Assembly: GCF_949628215.1 (NCBI RefSeq)
Contig: NC_134277.1
Coordinates: 121,994,963-122,058,962, forward strand
From: Phalacrocorax aristotelis
Taxonomy: Eukaryota > Chordata > Aves > Suliformes > Phalacrocoracidae
DNA: 64,000 nt
Direction of reading: 5' to 3'
Program-made: the position numbers and the translations under genes
The notes under the pieces: generated by a model
Seen by the model: only the letters and a program-made list of their open reading frames with translations
Databases searched by the model: none
Told to the model about the DNA's origin: nothing
Shown here: positions 1 through 12,600 of the stretch, piece by piece
How the letters are laid out: every line of letters starts with the position of its first letter
Position numbering within the stretch: the stretch's first letter is position 1

Positions 1-2824
1 TGGGCTTGGTATGGTTACTGTAGTATGTTATTTGCAAAGTGTATTATGTAAATACTCTGTCACACACATGCTAAGAAATGCCTACAAAGAAAAGATACCT
101 TTCCTGAGACTGGAGAGGCCTATACAGCATATTTTCTATTCAAGATGCTAAGAGAAGAGTTGCTCATTGCCCTGGATATACCCCTGTCACATGTACAGTT
201 TCCACCACTATCTCGGCAAGGACAGCCTGTCTCTCACTGGAGGGAACTGGAGTGTCTGGTGTTAACCGTGTGCGCTGTTCCTGCTCTGCCAGGTCCAGCA
301 CTCCTTAACGGCTGTCTCCTTTCTTTCCTGCTGGGTCCTTCCACAATTATAGAATAACATTGTGCATGATCACAAACTCTACTTTTCACTAATTTTAAAC
401 CTCCAGTTTTCACAGCAAATGATTGCTGTTTTGGTTGTCTCAGTTCTTCAAACCAGAGCACCAGCTTGGGTGCTAGAAATGGCTATACTTGGAGAGAGTT
501 ATGACGAGGATTCTTCTTTGAGCTTGACATTTCCCTTATAAACTGGAAGCAGCGGTGCTTGTGTTTTCCTCTGTACCTGTGTACCTATGCAATCCATGCA
601 TAGAAGGGGCTAGTCATCATCAGCATTAGTTTTTATTTGTATCGTTGAATCCATAGTTATGCTCAGTAGAGCTTCACTTGCTATTTAGTGACAGCAAATG
701 GCATGGGTTTTAAGCAGAAGACACAGAATCTTGTGTCTCCCAAAAGAAGGCTACATCCAGTATGTACTTTTCAAAAGGGAATGTGATCTGGAGAATATGG
801 TGCTTTTAAAAGGAAAATTCTGCTGGTGTTACAAAGGAGTGGGGGAGGTGGATCGTTGTCCCTCTGTGTTTAGACCTGTGCCCTGGGCTTTGATTTTTCA
901 AAGATAATATGGGTATGGTGAATGCAAGGAGTGTGTAAGGTAGGGATAAATTAAATCCCAGTAGGGTGGTGTCCTGCAGGTTACAATTTGAATCTGAGCC
1001 ATATTAGCAGGAGTTAATCAGCTCCACCTCGAGACTTGACCAGACAAGTTGCTGAATTGGAGTTGTGTAGGTAGTGTTGTGCCTCTGGTGATTAAGGGAG
1101 AGGGGGTTTTTGTTTATGTGTGTTTATGTACATGTGCTTTATGCCTCTGCTAGGACCGCACCTCAAAGAGATAAGTCGCCCTTCTGACAAACAAAGCAGC
1201 AGCAGCTGGCTCTTGGATGGTTAAGATAAAGAATGGGCAAATATCAGAGTTAATACAATTCAGTTAGTTTTGAGGCATTTTTCCCGTTCCCCCCTTTCCC
1301 TTCCTTCCTCAGAAAGTGATGAAGTCCCTGCTGAGCACTATGAAGGTGGTAGCATTTGCCTGGCTGCCTTGCTCCTCATGCTAAGCACAGCTTAGCTATG
1401 GGTAGAGAAAAGCTGCTGTGGGCACATTGTTGTCCTCCTACCCTAGAGTAAAATAATTATTCATTAATTAAGATCTGTTCATGACAAATTTCTGCTGCTT
1501 GTTTCCACAAGACTCAATAAAGGCAATCCCTGTGTCATTAGTCAGTTCTGGCCTCCATGCGCTCTCATCTCCTCTGCAGGCAGATCTCCTTTTTCTTTTT
1601 CTTATTCTTTTCCACTAGCCACTGAGGAGGCTGGAGGTGAGCAAAGCTGAAGAAGGCCTTTGTTGCCCTTACTTCTCCAGAAAGTCAGCTGCCCGATACA
1701 AGGCAGCAATACGGAGATTCTTTTTCATGCATAAAAAAGTAATAGTAAAAGAAGGTTTTACCCTTTACCCACGAGGAGTGATGGATTAGGAGAAGGGCAT
1801 GACAGGTAATCCTGTAATCCTCTCCAGATTTCTACTGGGAGACATTTTGTCCTAAAGATCAGCACAGTCATAGAAATAATGCAGAGTAGTCAGACTCATC
1901 TTTCCCCAGCCCCTATCCTTGCTCCTGGCTATTAGCAAATTAACAAAATCTTCCCAAGCTTTTGCATGAGACTTACTGTGTCATTACTTTTAAAAAAAGA
2001 AAAAAAAAGGGGGAAAAAAAGGCTAATCTCTGCCTCACTTCTTATCATTCCCTATCTTCGCCCCCTTTGTTATTACCAATGAGTCATACTTCACCTTTTC
2101 CTTAGTCTGCATCTCCCACACTCACTTCTCTACTGGCTTTCCAGCCACCCCTTGCTCCTGGAGTGAATTCTCTGCTCCTTTGCTTGAGAAATTTCAGTTT
2201 CCAAAAACATATTTTAAATTCAGACCTTCGCAGGGTTTCACACTATTATCCCAAAAATAGAGATGGCCCTTATTTCTTCCCTACATGAGCACTGCTGATA
2301 AAAACAGAGATATTGCCCTTCTTTTTTTTAACAGTTCATTACTATGCATGCTGACAAGGCATTGGTAAAGGTACGTTTTAGCTGATTAACTGATTTAGTA
2401 CAAACGCCACATTTTACGGAAAAAAAAGTATTTGTGATAGATGTGCATGAAACATAAACACTGAATTCCTGGTGGCAGATACTCATTTTGGATTTGCAGC
2501 TTGCCTCATAATTTAGATGTGGGCTTTCATCCTGGTAGTGAGCTTCAAAGCAGGGAAAAAATCATGAGACAAACTGTTGCTTTAATCACAGTTAGACTTG
2601 CTGCTAAAACTTAATTTGCAAGAACATTTGCTGCAATATGGGAGCAGCACTGTAATGTAGGAAAATAATACAATTGTGCTTTTTGGGGAATAAAAAGAAA
2701 TCAAGGAAAAAAACAATGGTGGAGAGGAGGTTAAGGCCATAAATCAACAGCCGCTGAAAGCAACTGAACTACTCTTAGTGGTGCTAACAGCATGTGTAAA
2801 ATCCGTAAGAACAGAACCGGTTTC

Positions 2825-3140
2825 AGAGAATCAGAGAATCACAGAATAGTTAGGTTGGAAGGGGCCTTTAGAGGTCATCTAGCCCAACCCCCCTGCAGTA
2901 AGCAGGGACATCCTCAACTAGATCAGGTTGCTCAGAGCCCCATCCAGCCTGACCTGGAATGGTAGATGTGGGGCACCTACCACTTCTCTGGGCAACCTGT
3001 GCCAGTGTTTCACCACCAGCAACATAAAATATTTCTAAATAGTCCAAATCTACCCTCTTTTAGTTTAAAAGCATTACCCCTTGTCATATTGCAACAGGCT
3101 CTACTAAAAAGTCTGTCCCCAAACATGAGAATAGTTCTCC
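2825..3140 (-). mobile_element. CR1 LINE 3' fragment, reverse orientation
   Basis: The + strand starts with direct copies of an agaatca-type octamer (2826-2848), then the 'ttaggttggaagg' block and a 'gtcatctagcccaaccccc' block. Further on come a 'gggcaacctgtgccagtgtttcaccacc' type segment and 'agtttaaaagcattaccccttgt'. These are reverse complements of the well-known 3' end of avian CR1, whose element ends in short ATTCTGTG-like repeats. The copy is 5'-truncated, as is usual for CR1, and moderately diverged. No intact reverse transcriptase frame is present. Confidence 0.9.
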
Positions 3141-5894
3141 AAATGCATTGCTGAGTCTGTTGTGGAATTCAGCTGATTTCATGATAGTCATTAAGTAGGA
3201 AAATCAGTTGTCACTCATCATTAAATACCTTTAGCATTGCCTACTAAATCAGTGTGAGACAGATCAAATGATGTTGAGAATATTTCAAGTTTTTGTCATC
3301 ATTCTTTAATACTGTTTTGAAAGTGTGCTGAGGCAGGGAACATGCATTTGTAAAGTTCTCTTCATCGTATTAGTTGGGAATATTCCTCATCTTTTAGTGT
3401 GAAATTGGGCATATGAAATTCTGTTTTCCAAGTGAGTGAGTATATGCATTTCATTTTAAATGCATGTTGCAGAGAAATCATGACTACGTTTTGGATATGG
3501 TTAGAACAAGCGTAGCATAGCGGATGTCTGCTCACCTGTGTGGTACTAGTAGAGCAAAAGTACTTGGGGTCTGGTGCAAGAGTTTCTGCTGCTCTGTGTT
3601 TCTTCACAATGCCAATAATCATGAATGCATTACTGGTGTGAATGGGAACATTAGCGATATAAGCCTGAAGTTACACCGTTCTTCCTTTTCTTCTGTATAT
3701 TGAGCTTTGTCGCATGATAACTAATTCTCCCATCATAGGACCTGGGGTGTTGTGCTACATACACTAGACAGCTGAAGTGGGAGCTTCAGCCTCCTGGTCC
3801 TGACTGGAAAATACAACCCTGTCTAGAAGTAGTACACCATGCAAATAGGAGTTTGGTTCCACAGAATTAATTTTCAAGGAGCTGCTCTGATGGTGATGGT
3901 GGTGATAATGATGACGATTATTTGGCTACAGTATTTTTTTGGTCATATCAGTTTCCTACCCTAGTCATTTATGCTGCCACCACAAAGGGATGAAAATATG
4001 CAGCCAGGGATGCGGGGAGATGAGACTCTCATGTCTGACAGCTGCCATCTCTTTGCTTGGCTTAGAAGGACTGGGAAAGTGCATTTTTAGTGACTGATGT
4101 CTTCGGCACCAACCAAGCTAGTTTTATTTGGGCAATTAACATGTCCCAGGGGACTTAATATAAATCTGGTGCCAGCTAGTCTGAGACTACTTGTGTTCAG
4201 TTATGTTTCACTAAAGATATGAGAAATGCCAGTGATCAGTTAAGAGACTGCTGAACTGATCAGATCTGAGACGCTAACTCGGTTGGCCCTTGCTTACTCC
4301 AAGATACGGAGGCCTAATTTTTCGCAATTAACAGTCACTGAATGTTGTTCTGTTAACATAGGCAAAACTGTTTGCTTTCTTTTTACTCTTCCCCTCAATC
4401 TGATTTTCAGAAATGTCCAGAGCATATTAGGTCTGTTTTTCCAAACAAAACAATAGCATGAGGAGTTTCAGTCCAATCAGTTAAAGCCCGGGAGAGTTTT
4501 TAACCGATTGCAAGGTCCTAACACAGAAAGTGGCCGGTAACCATAGTTTTTCTGCTTCTGGGCTGTCATGTTCATAGCACATCATCAGTCTTTGTTCTGT
4601 TGAGTTGGAGGTGACCTTGTGGTACAAATCGAGAAGGCATCTCACAGGTTGTTTTACACAGGAGGTTAAAAGAGTGGTAGAGCTGTTGAAGACACAAGTT
4701 TGTATTGTTAGGACTGTCACCCGTTTTCTAGGCTGGGAACACCACTCATCCCAGAGATGAGGGTATGTATCCTTCCAGCCTACACACCACAGCAGTGTCT
4801 GGTTTCCTCCTGTTTGTTGTTGCTCAGGGCAGAAGCAGTGTTTCATGGCTCTCACAGACTTCTTAACCTTGGCAAGCTGTGGAGGAATCGTACCTAAGCT
4901 TTCTTTGCCTGGTGAAGACTCTGTGTGGGACCCTTGTAGCTAGAGATAATGGGGAAAATAAGGGAGCCTTCATTTGTGTTCAGTCCTGCCACTCCCTGCT
5001 CCTCAAAACCAGCACCAGAATCTGAAAAATGAGGACTCTCAGCTGGTGCTTGCACAGCTGCTCGCGTCTGAAAGGCTTTGGAGTTGTATCCTATGTCAAA
5101 TACAGCCCTCTCAGGGGTATAAGCCAAAGTTAGGCAGTTCATAATGAACAAGGAAACTGTGATTAATGGTCTTCCATGTGCCTAAGCTTCCCTGTGAAGA
5201 AAAAAAAAAAGAAAAAAAAAAAGTGGATTTCTTCCAGGGAAATGTAGGAGCTCATTTAATTTAAATTGTGTTTTATAAAGATATAACGACTGTTGAATGC
5301 TTTCAGGATGCATATAATAATATAATAGTAATATAATAATATGTTACATGTGTGCTCCAAAAGCAGTTGGAGTTGCCTTGCTGTGAACAATGGTACTGCG
5401 CTGGAGAAGGTAGTTTTAGTACCTTTGAAATGAACTGAATTCTGCTGCCTAGTGCACCCCTGAGTTTTATTTAGAAATAAATATGTGAGTGCTACCCTTA
5501 AAGGGAATTTTTGTCTCCCTTTGAAAAGTTTCCATGCTTAACTGTCTCTTTCTGGGGCAATTAAACCAATCTTGTAGACAGCAGCCTCCTTCCTCCAGCA
5601 CTGCATGACTCATGCTATCGTGGCTGCTCATCTCGGGTGCAGAATCTTGTGAAATGCATTTTTGACTATCTAAATGTATGACATCCACTGATTTTGCCTT
5701 ATCTGCTATGACTTTAATATCTTCTCGAAATGCCAGCAAGTTGTTTAAGCAATGCTTCCCAGCCCCAACTTCCATAGATTACTTTAATCAAATTGTTTGT
5801 TTAACAAGTTCTTTAATTACCTCCTTAAAATAGTTTCTCTGGTCTTCTTCATCCCCAATATTGAAAGTACTCATCTGTAGTTTCATGTTGGATT

Positions 5895-5918
5895 TTTGTT
5901 TGTTTGTTTGTTTGTTTT
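5895..5918. repeat. (TTTG)n microsatellite
   Basis: About five to six tandem TTTG units in a T-rich context, in the presumed SPIDR intron. Confidence 0.9.
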
Positions 5919-6435
5919 CAAAGAAAAATTGACATTTGACTCTTCTTTGCATTCTCAGGACTCTCTTAAAACAAGTTATAGGATATATAATGCTTGCTTT
6001 GACACTTTCAGTGTTGGGGATTATTATGAAATATGTTGCTTTGTTTACTTCTAAGCAGAATTTTTATATTTATACACACGCGTGTATATGTTTGCATCAT
6101 TGCTCTGTCTGCATTGAAGAATTCACCCCAAGTTAGGCAAAAGCTCAACCTTCTTTCTTTATAGGTAAACAAACCACAGAGTGCATAGCAATTATTTGAT
6201 CTAATCCCTAGTGCAAACCCTTTATGCTTTTTTTCAGTCATGCTTCTTTATTTTGTAGCCCTGTTAAATGCTCCTGCAAATATACACGAGAAAACCTTTA
6301 ACAGTAATGGTTTTGTTTATTGATACGGGTATTCATTATTTGGTAGGAATTCTCCAGATATTGTAGAGGATGAGCCCTATTTTGAAGCTTGTAATGTGAT
6401 TTTCAGAAATTTGCTAACTAGTTTGTTATGAGCAG

Positions 6436-6626
6436 GAGCCAGTGAGTAACAGAGGAATGTTTTGCAGGTTATGCCTCCTTGTCCAGGATGCCTATGGAAT
6501 GTTCAGTGAGGTGCAGTTGCAGTCCCTGAGTTCTGCAGATGACACCGAGCAGTACTGCAGGAGATGGGAAGGAAAATTCTGCTGCCTAGCTGGAATGAAA
6601 ATTTTGCAAAGAACTACGAGAGGAAG
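6436..6626 (+). CDS. SPIDR: SPIDR exon A (first exon in window)
   Basis: Encodes [20 protein letters not shown] through [11 protein letters not shown] and ends in AG before gtgaga, so the next exon's G completes an Arg codon. This matches the SPIDR segment just before '[10 protein letters not shown]'. The 3' edge is firm. The 5' edge is not: I chose the AG at 6434-6435 because a good branch-site match (gctaact, 6413-6419) lies about 18 bases upstream. The AGs at 6420-6421 and 6451-6452 are alternatives. The frame is open back to 6418, where a TAA stands just upstream. Confidence 0.85.
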
Positions 6627-9600
6627 GTGAGAACAATTCACGGGAGAACATACTGCGTGCTGTGGCAGGCAGAGATGACCTGCCTTTTTATTTACTTCTG
6701 TGATCAATATTCTTTGGAACTACTGAATTGGGCTTTGTTCAGTTAAATGTCCTCATTGCCTTTTTTGGGGCATCCAGTAGTATCTGAGCCAACCATACTC
6801 CAAAATGAGCATAAATAAGCTAACACACAAATACACACTTAACAGAGCAAGGGATTAAGAAGAATTACTGTATGCAATATTTCATTCAGTAGATTCAAAG
6901 TCTCAAAAACATTAGTTCACCTCCCTTTCATTGCAGAACAGTTTATTACACTATGTTTTTCTACAGTGCTGCCCAGTCTGGGTTGAAGATTTAAGCACAG
7001 ATTTTCCGTTAGTACAAGAGAGCTTAATTCAGATAAGTCTCTATGGTTTTAGAAGCACAGTTTAAGTTTCTTTAAAAAAAAAATCTCACAAATCATAAAG
7101 CCATTCTTATTTTGGAATAAGAATGTCCACAGGTTTCTAGAAAAATCCCCCCAGATAAGTAACAAATTGATGTATGGTACCTCTCAGATTTTGCTTATTC
7201 TGTGATTCCTTTTGCATTCTTTGAATAAAATAAAATATCTTTAATCAAGAAAAAAATTAAATAGATCAATTCACTATGGAGTATCTTTCTAAGGAAAGGG
7301 ATATGATTTTCACATGGAGACCTAAATAAATATCATTAGAATGGTTGAATTCTCAACATAATTTATCCGTACAAGCATCCGATCTAGATAAGCCTTTAGT
7401 ATTAGAATGGCTGTGATATTTCTGCTGACGCTTTTTTTTCCTGTTGAAAAATGCTGTTTCATCAAAACCAGAATGTTTCATGGAAACATTATCTATTTTG
7501 GAGACAATTTTGTTGGGAAGATTTTTTCAGGTCCAGAGGGAGTGAATACTCTCTCTCTCATTCTCATTTCATGAAAACTTTCAGAAAGTCTCATTTTTGT
7601 TTCATATTGGAACAAAAACAAATTTCAAAGCCTTGAAGTGTTTAGCAAAATGGAATTGTTGTTTTCCAGCCAGCACTATTGAGTATGCTTTTCTTTTTAT
7701 GTACTTGCAGTGTTAATTTTCAGATCCTTTGGATTTCAAGCCTACTTGCATTTTTATGGATCTTTAATAACAAACACGTCCTCTTATTTAATTATTTTGT
7801 TGGCTTTTTTTTCAAGTTACATTTTTTCCAAACAAATTAAATAATGGCGTTGGAATTCTGGATACAAATGAAGTTTTACAACTGGCTGCTGGTGTTTCCA
7901 GTACTCTGCCTAGCTAATAAGAGACAGGCTTTTTCTAGTGTAAATTGTGTTTCAAAGCAGCAGTAACTTACTTCTGGCTATTCTGAGGGCGATTAGAAGA
8001 CACACTGCTGAAAACGCTGGTGGCTCAGCTGGAGCTGTGCTGGTGGTAACCCTGCTAGGAAACATTAAAAGAAAAAGACTAGTGTAGCTTCAGGGACAGT
8101 GCAGTGGTTAAAACGTGATTTTATTGTACAAGATGGGTGGGTGGGAGAATTGTTCAGAGATTTATTTTTTCTTAATTGTTTTAGCCTAAGTTCTGCTTTA
8201 TAACTTGTTATTACTTTTAAGTGCTGGGACACGTTTTGTGTCATTCTAGGTGTGATGGGAACCACACTAAAGCCATAGCTGAAATGAATATAAGGGAGTA
8301 CTTATTCACACAGAGCATAATTAGAATGTAGAACTCATTGCCACTGGATAAATGGGTTCCCAGAGTCAGTGGTATATCCGAGCCCATGATGGGATATGCC
8401 TGTGAGTGCCCATCCTTGGCTTGCAGCACGTAAGTGAGTAAGAACTACGTGGTCTGCCCTGCAAGAAAGACTGCTGCCTTTTTTGTTTTGTTTTGAGAAC
8501 ACCAATTACTTTTTGGAAGGAGATGGCTTTTAAACTGTTTGTTTCCTGGAGTCTGACAGTGGCTTTAAAAATGGATAAAAGGGAATAAAATGTAGAAAAT
8601 AGGAGGGAAGAGTCATGACTTTTTTTTTGTGCCTTTGAAGCACATGATCTGGAGAAAGCCAAGAACGGCTAATAAGATCCCATACGTGCATGTTGTCCCA
8701 CAGTCGCATGGATTCTAATCTCTCTTACAGAGGCAGAGTGCTGTCTCAGTCCCTCTGTGAGACAGAGGAGATTTTCATTTAACAGATACAAGAGGTTCTC
8801 AAGCTTTTTGCATCAATGGACCACTGTTACTTACCAAAAAATTTTCCAGGCCATTATCCATTTTCATCATCAAGTATTTAATTTAAAGTACTATTTAACA
8901 TCATTACAGTAAATGCAATTTTAAAATCACTCTGTTAAGCTGAAGTTGCATTTCAAGGACTGAAAACCTATAATAAAGGGTATTTTACACCCAGGCAAAA
9001 AACCTGGCTGTAAACCTGACTTGATCTTTGGAATGGACCTGTACTCTAAGATGTGCTAAAGAAACTAAACCCATTTCTTCTCCTGATCAGAAAACACTTG
9101 TGTTCCAAAAGAAAAGTGGGATAAGAACTTACACAACCATGCCCTGTATTGACTGAGATCAACTCTGTGAAAAATTAGAATTATAGTAATCTTACATTGA
9201 GAGAAACACTATTAATGTTGAATATTGCTTTTCAATACCCATATGCTTTAACAAGTACTAGGGTCTTGTACTAGGTCATTTGAAGGTCTTTCTTTGATTT
9301 AGGTGGTTTTCAGAACAAGTCCCATACCCCACATAAAACATACTCCCCAGAACCATTGCTGCAAGAAATGCTTCACTTTGTAGTCCAGTAGAGGAAGTGG
9401 TGTTTCCCTTTGCAGTCCAGTTTCTGGCAATCCTGTAAAACAGATGGGCACGGGTGAGTCACGGCAAAGTTGCAATGGCTTGTTCAGTGTCTTATTTTTA
9501 GCAATGCTTCGAGTACTGCTCATAAGGCTGTTGAATAAGGTAGGAACCCATATTGTAGCAGCTGAATTAACAGCAGGTATGTGATTCAGTATCTGTTTCT

Positions 9601-12600
9601 TGATACTTTTTCTCTTCACCTTCTCATTCATACTTGTCTCCTAGCCTTTCCTACAACTGTTCCCTGCACTGCACGCTTAGTATCAGCAGAAAAGAAAGAT
9701 GGTGGTTTAAAGAGAGAAGACTGAAAAATGTTCATTGATCTGCCTCTGGTGGTGGTGGCTTCTTAGAGGTGTACATTCTCTCTCTTGTCCTCCCACTACC
9801 GCATATGTCAATCTTATAAATTCAGCCCATTGAGAAAGAGGAAGTGAGATTTTGATGGCGTACTGCTAGAGGCAGGAATTTTGGTTAAGAATCTGTATGC
9901 AGTACAACTAACATGTAACCCCCCTATTTTAATAGATCCCAGGCGTGTTTCAGGTATGTCCGGTATAACCAGTAACTAAACAGATGCAATTAGATGCAGG
10001 GACTGAGCACTCACTAAAATGCCTCAAGGGTAAATAACCTATAAATTGTCATAGCCTGGTGCTTCCTGTCAGAAATTAATTTCAGTGAGCTGGGATAAAC
10101 TGTGTAGTTAGATATCTGTCTTTCTCGACAAAAATATTAATTTTATGTTTATAGCCTGACTGGAGTCCCACACAGAATAATAGTTTGGATTTTGACAATT
10201 TGTGTCTTTACACCTCATTTGCCAAGCACTGAGTTTTTTTACTGCTGAATATAAATATTCTCTTTATGCTTTCGTATAAGGTGGAAATATGAAGAGTTTC
10301 TATTCAGCAGAACAGAAGGAAGAAGACACCAATTTAAAAATGGAGGGGGGAGGAAGAAATGCTTTAGTATAATACATAATTAATGCAGGGTGTCAGTACC
10401 GATTTTGTCCCTAAATTGAAAAAATGCTTAACAGGTTTCAAAAGAAGATGTAGCTGTTGCATGGATAGTGCTAAAATCTACACTTACGTTGGATAGGGTA
10501 AAATACTTTGAAGGATGCAGCAACTCATAAGCTTTGGCACATGACCCAACCTTTAATTCATGGCAGGTTGTTCCATAATAGTTTGCTGTACTACCTGTTG
10601 CGTTTTCCTCTAAAGTTAAGTAGACTCTGAATATTGAGTTAATCAACCAGTGTTATGTTTCTCTGGGAAATTTCTGTGTTTTCAAATAAAGTTGGCTTCT
10701 GTTTTTGTCATGTTAAACTTTCAAATGTTAGGCACTGAAATGTGAAATCTCCCTGCATTTGTCTGTAGTGTTGGTCACTGTTGTGCCTGAGGGTTTTCCT
10801 ACTTTTTTTTTCTTTTTATCTAGATCCCATACTTCTCTGGCATCCATCTCTCTCCTTTTTCCTCTGACTCTCCACTGTATACTTTCTCTTCTGTTTGCTT
10901 TACACTCAGAAGAGAGGACCACTGCTAACTGCTGTACAAGGAAGTGTTTCAATTGCTAGACGTTGACAGGAAATGTAATAGTAAGAACCTTCCACAGAGC
11001 AAGGAAGTCATAACTTCCTTCCTTTGGTTTTCCCTCCTCCAAAAAGACTGCCATCTAAAAAAGCCACCCACACCTCTGAGGTTTGGACGTCCTGAAACAC
11101 TTCAGTAACTGCTGTGGTTAAAAGTTGAATTCCATTAAAGCATAATTTAAGTAATTGCATTGAAGTTTTGCGTATTTGGATTACTTTTTTTTAATTTTTG
11201 ATGACTGCTTATGTATCAGAAATCAACTTTTTTTCCCGAGTTTTTTTCTCTTTAACAAGCATGGACTGCTGCTTGTATCTTCAGTGCTTCTGTCATGAGT
11301 CTGTTTGGTAACCAGCATTGGAGAATAACATAGGCATACCCATATTGAATAAAAAGTACTTTTATATTATTATTTCAGTGTTTTAAGATAGTATATGTAA
11401 TTTATAATGTACGATAGGAAATAGAGTTATTAAAGTAGGTGAATAAATTATTCAACAAAATAAATTCATATATCTAAACAAAACTTAGGGACAAAAAGCC
11501 AGCAATCCTTCCTCCCTGTTTGTATCTTGATTGAGATGCTGGTTTAGTAGGCTCAGATTTTTACTTTATTATTTTGTTGCTTCTATTACTGAAGTCTGGG
11601 AAAACATGGTGTTGTGTAGCTCAATTAAAGGGAGAGCTAGCCTGCAGTATCAGCTTCATGTTTGGATTGCTCATCTTTTGATAGTTGAATCTTTTGCAGT
11701 CTAGGTGATTATTACTTAATTTCTTTTTAGTTTTGAGCAAGAAGATGTTTCACAGAGGGCTAGGAGTTGCTTTATTTTTGAGTTTGTAATAGTTGAGACT
11801 GATACTGCCAAAAGAAAACTGTTTCGGTTTAAACTCAAATTGGGAAAGTAGGAGAGGAGGAAACAGAGAAGTGCCAAGTCTTGAGTCCCCAGAGCAAAGC
11901 CGTGGAAGATATTGGAAGAGAGTTCTAGCATCTTTCTTCCTGTCCCTTACTATAAACTTTACAAGGTCTTTCTTCTTTTCCTAGTTATGGGCATTGTTTT
12001 CCTTCTGCTTTCTTTGATATTGCTGATATTTTCTCCCCGTAGTAATTTTCCCCTGCACCTGTGGTATGATTACTAAAATTGAAAAATCTCCTAAACTGTA
12101 AGCTGTAATGTTAAAAAGTCGAATCAGGAATGTCACGCACAAAAGTTCTTGGACGAGAACTGTAGAAGAATCTTCATGCTTGTGAGAGAAATTAACAAAA
12201 TCATCTTAGTGAGTTATGAAATAAGTTGTCAGGTCAGAGTCAGTGAAATACAGTTTTGAAAAATCAAAATTTGAAGTTGTTTGATTTTGTAGTATCGTTT
12301 GTAGTGTGAAATAAATGACATTTCCATAGGATCAGAGTGGAGGTACTGAGACTGTAGATACTGGTTTATCACTTACAGAGTCTAAATATAATTACAATGG
12401 CTTTTCTCTTTAATTTGTATGTTTTTATCAAAAATCACAGAGCAAACATGTGTATGCACGTGTGCACATATGGATGTATGCCATTTGACTTTGCAGTGAA
12501 GGGCTAAACAAACAAGCCAGGAAGGTTAGAAGCAGAAGGTGACTTCTGTCTCCTGCCAAGCTGTGAAACTGAGAACAGAGGTGGTTAGGTGAGTGACTGA

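Larger units (their letters stand above)
1..6435. other. Probable SPIDR intron, no exon assigned
   Basis: This stretch precedes the first SPIDR exon I can place. Short open frames occur on both strands, but none reads like the SPIDR part expected just before it, and none has matching splice sites with a compatible phase. It contains a CR1 relic near 2825-3140 and a (TTTG)n repeat near 5895. I read it as intron. An undetected small exon cannot be excluded. Confidence 0.6.

Noticed and set aside
8797-9110. Possible old SINE/DNA-repeat relic ('ttctcaagctttttgcatcaatggaccac')
   Set aside because: It resembles phrases seen in old interspersed repeats, but I could not assign a family or ends with any confidence.
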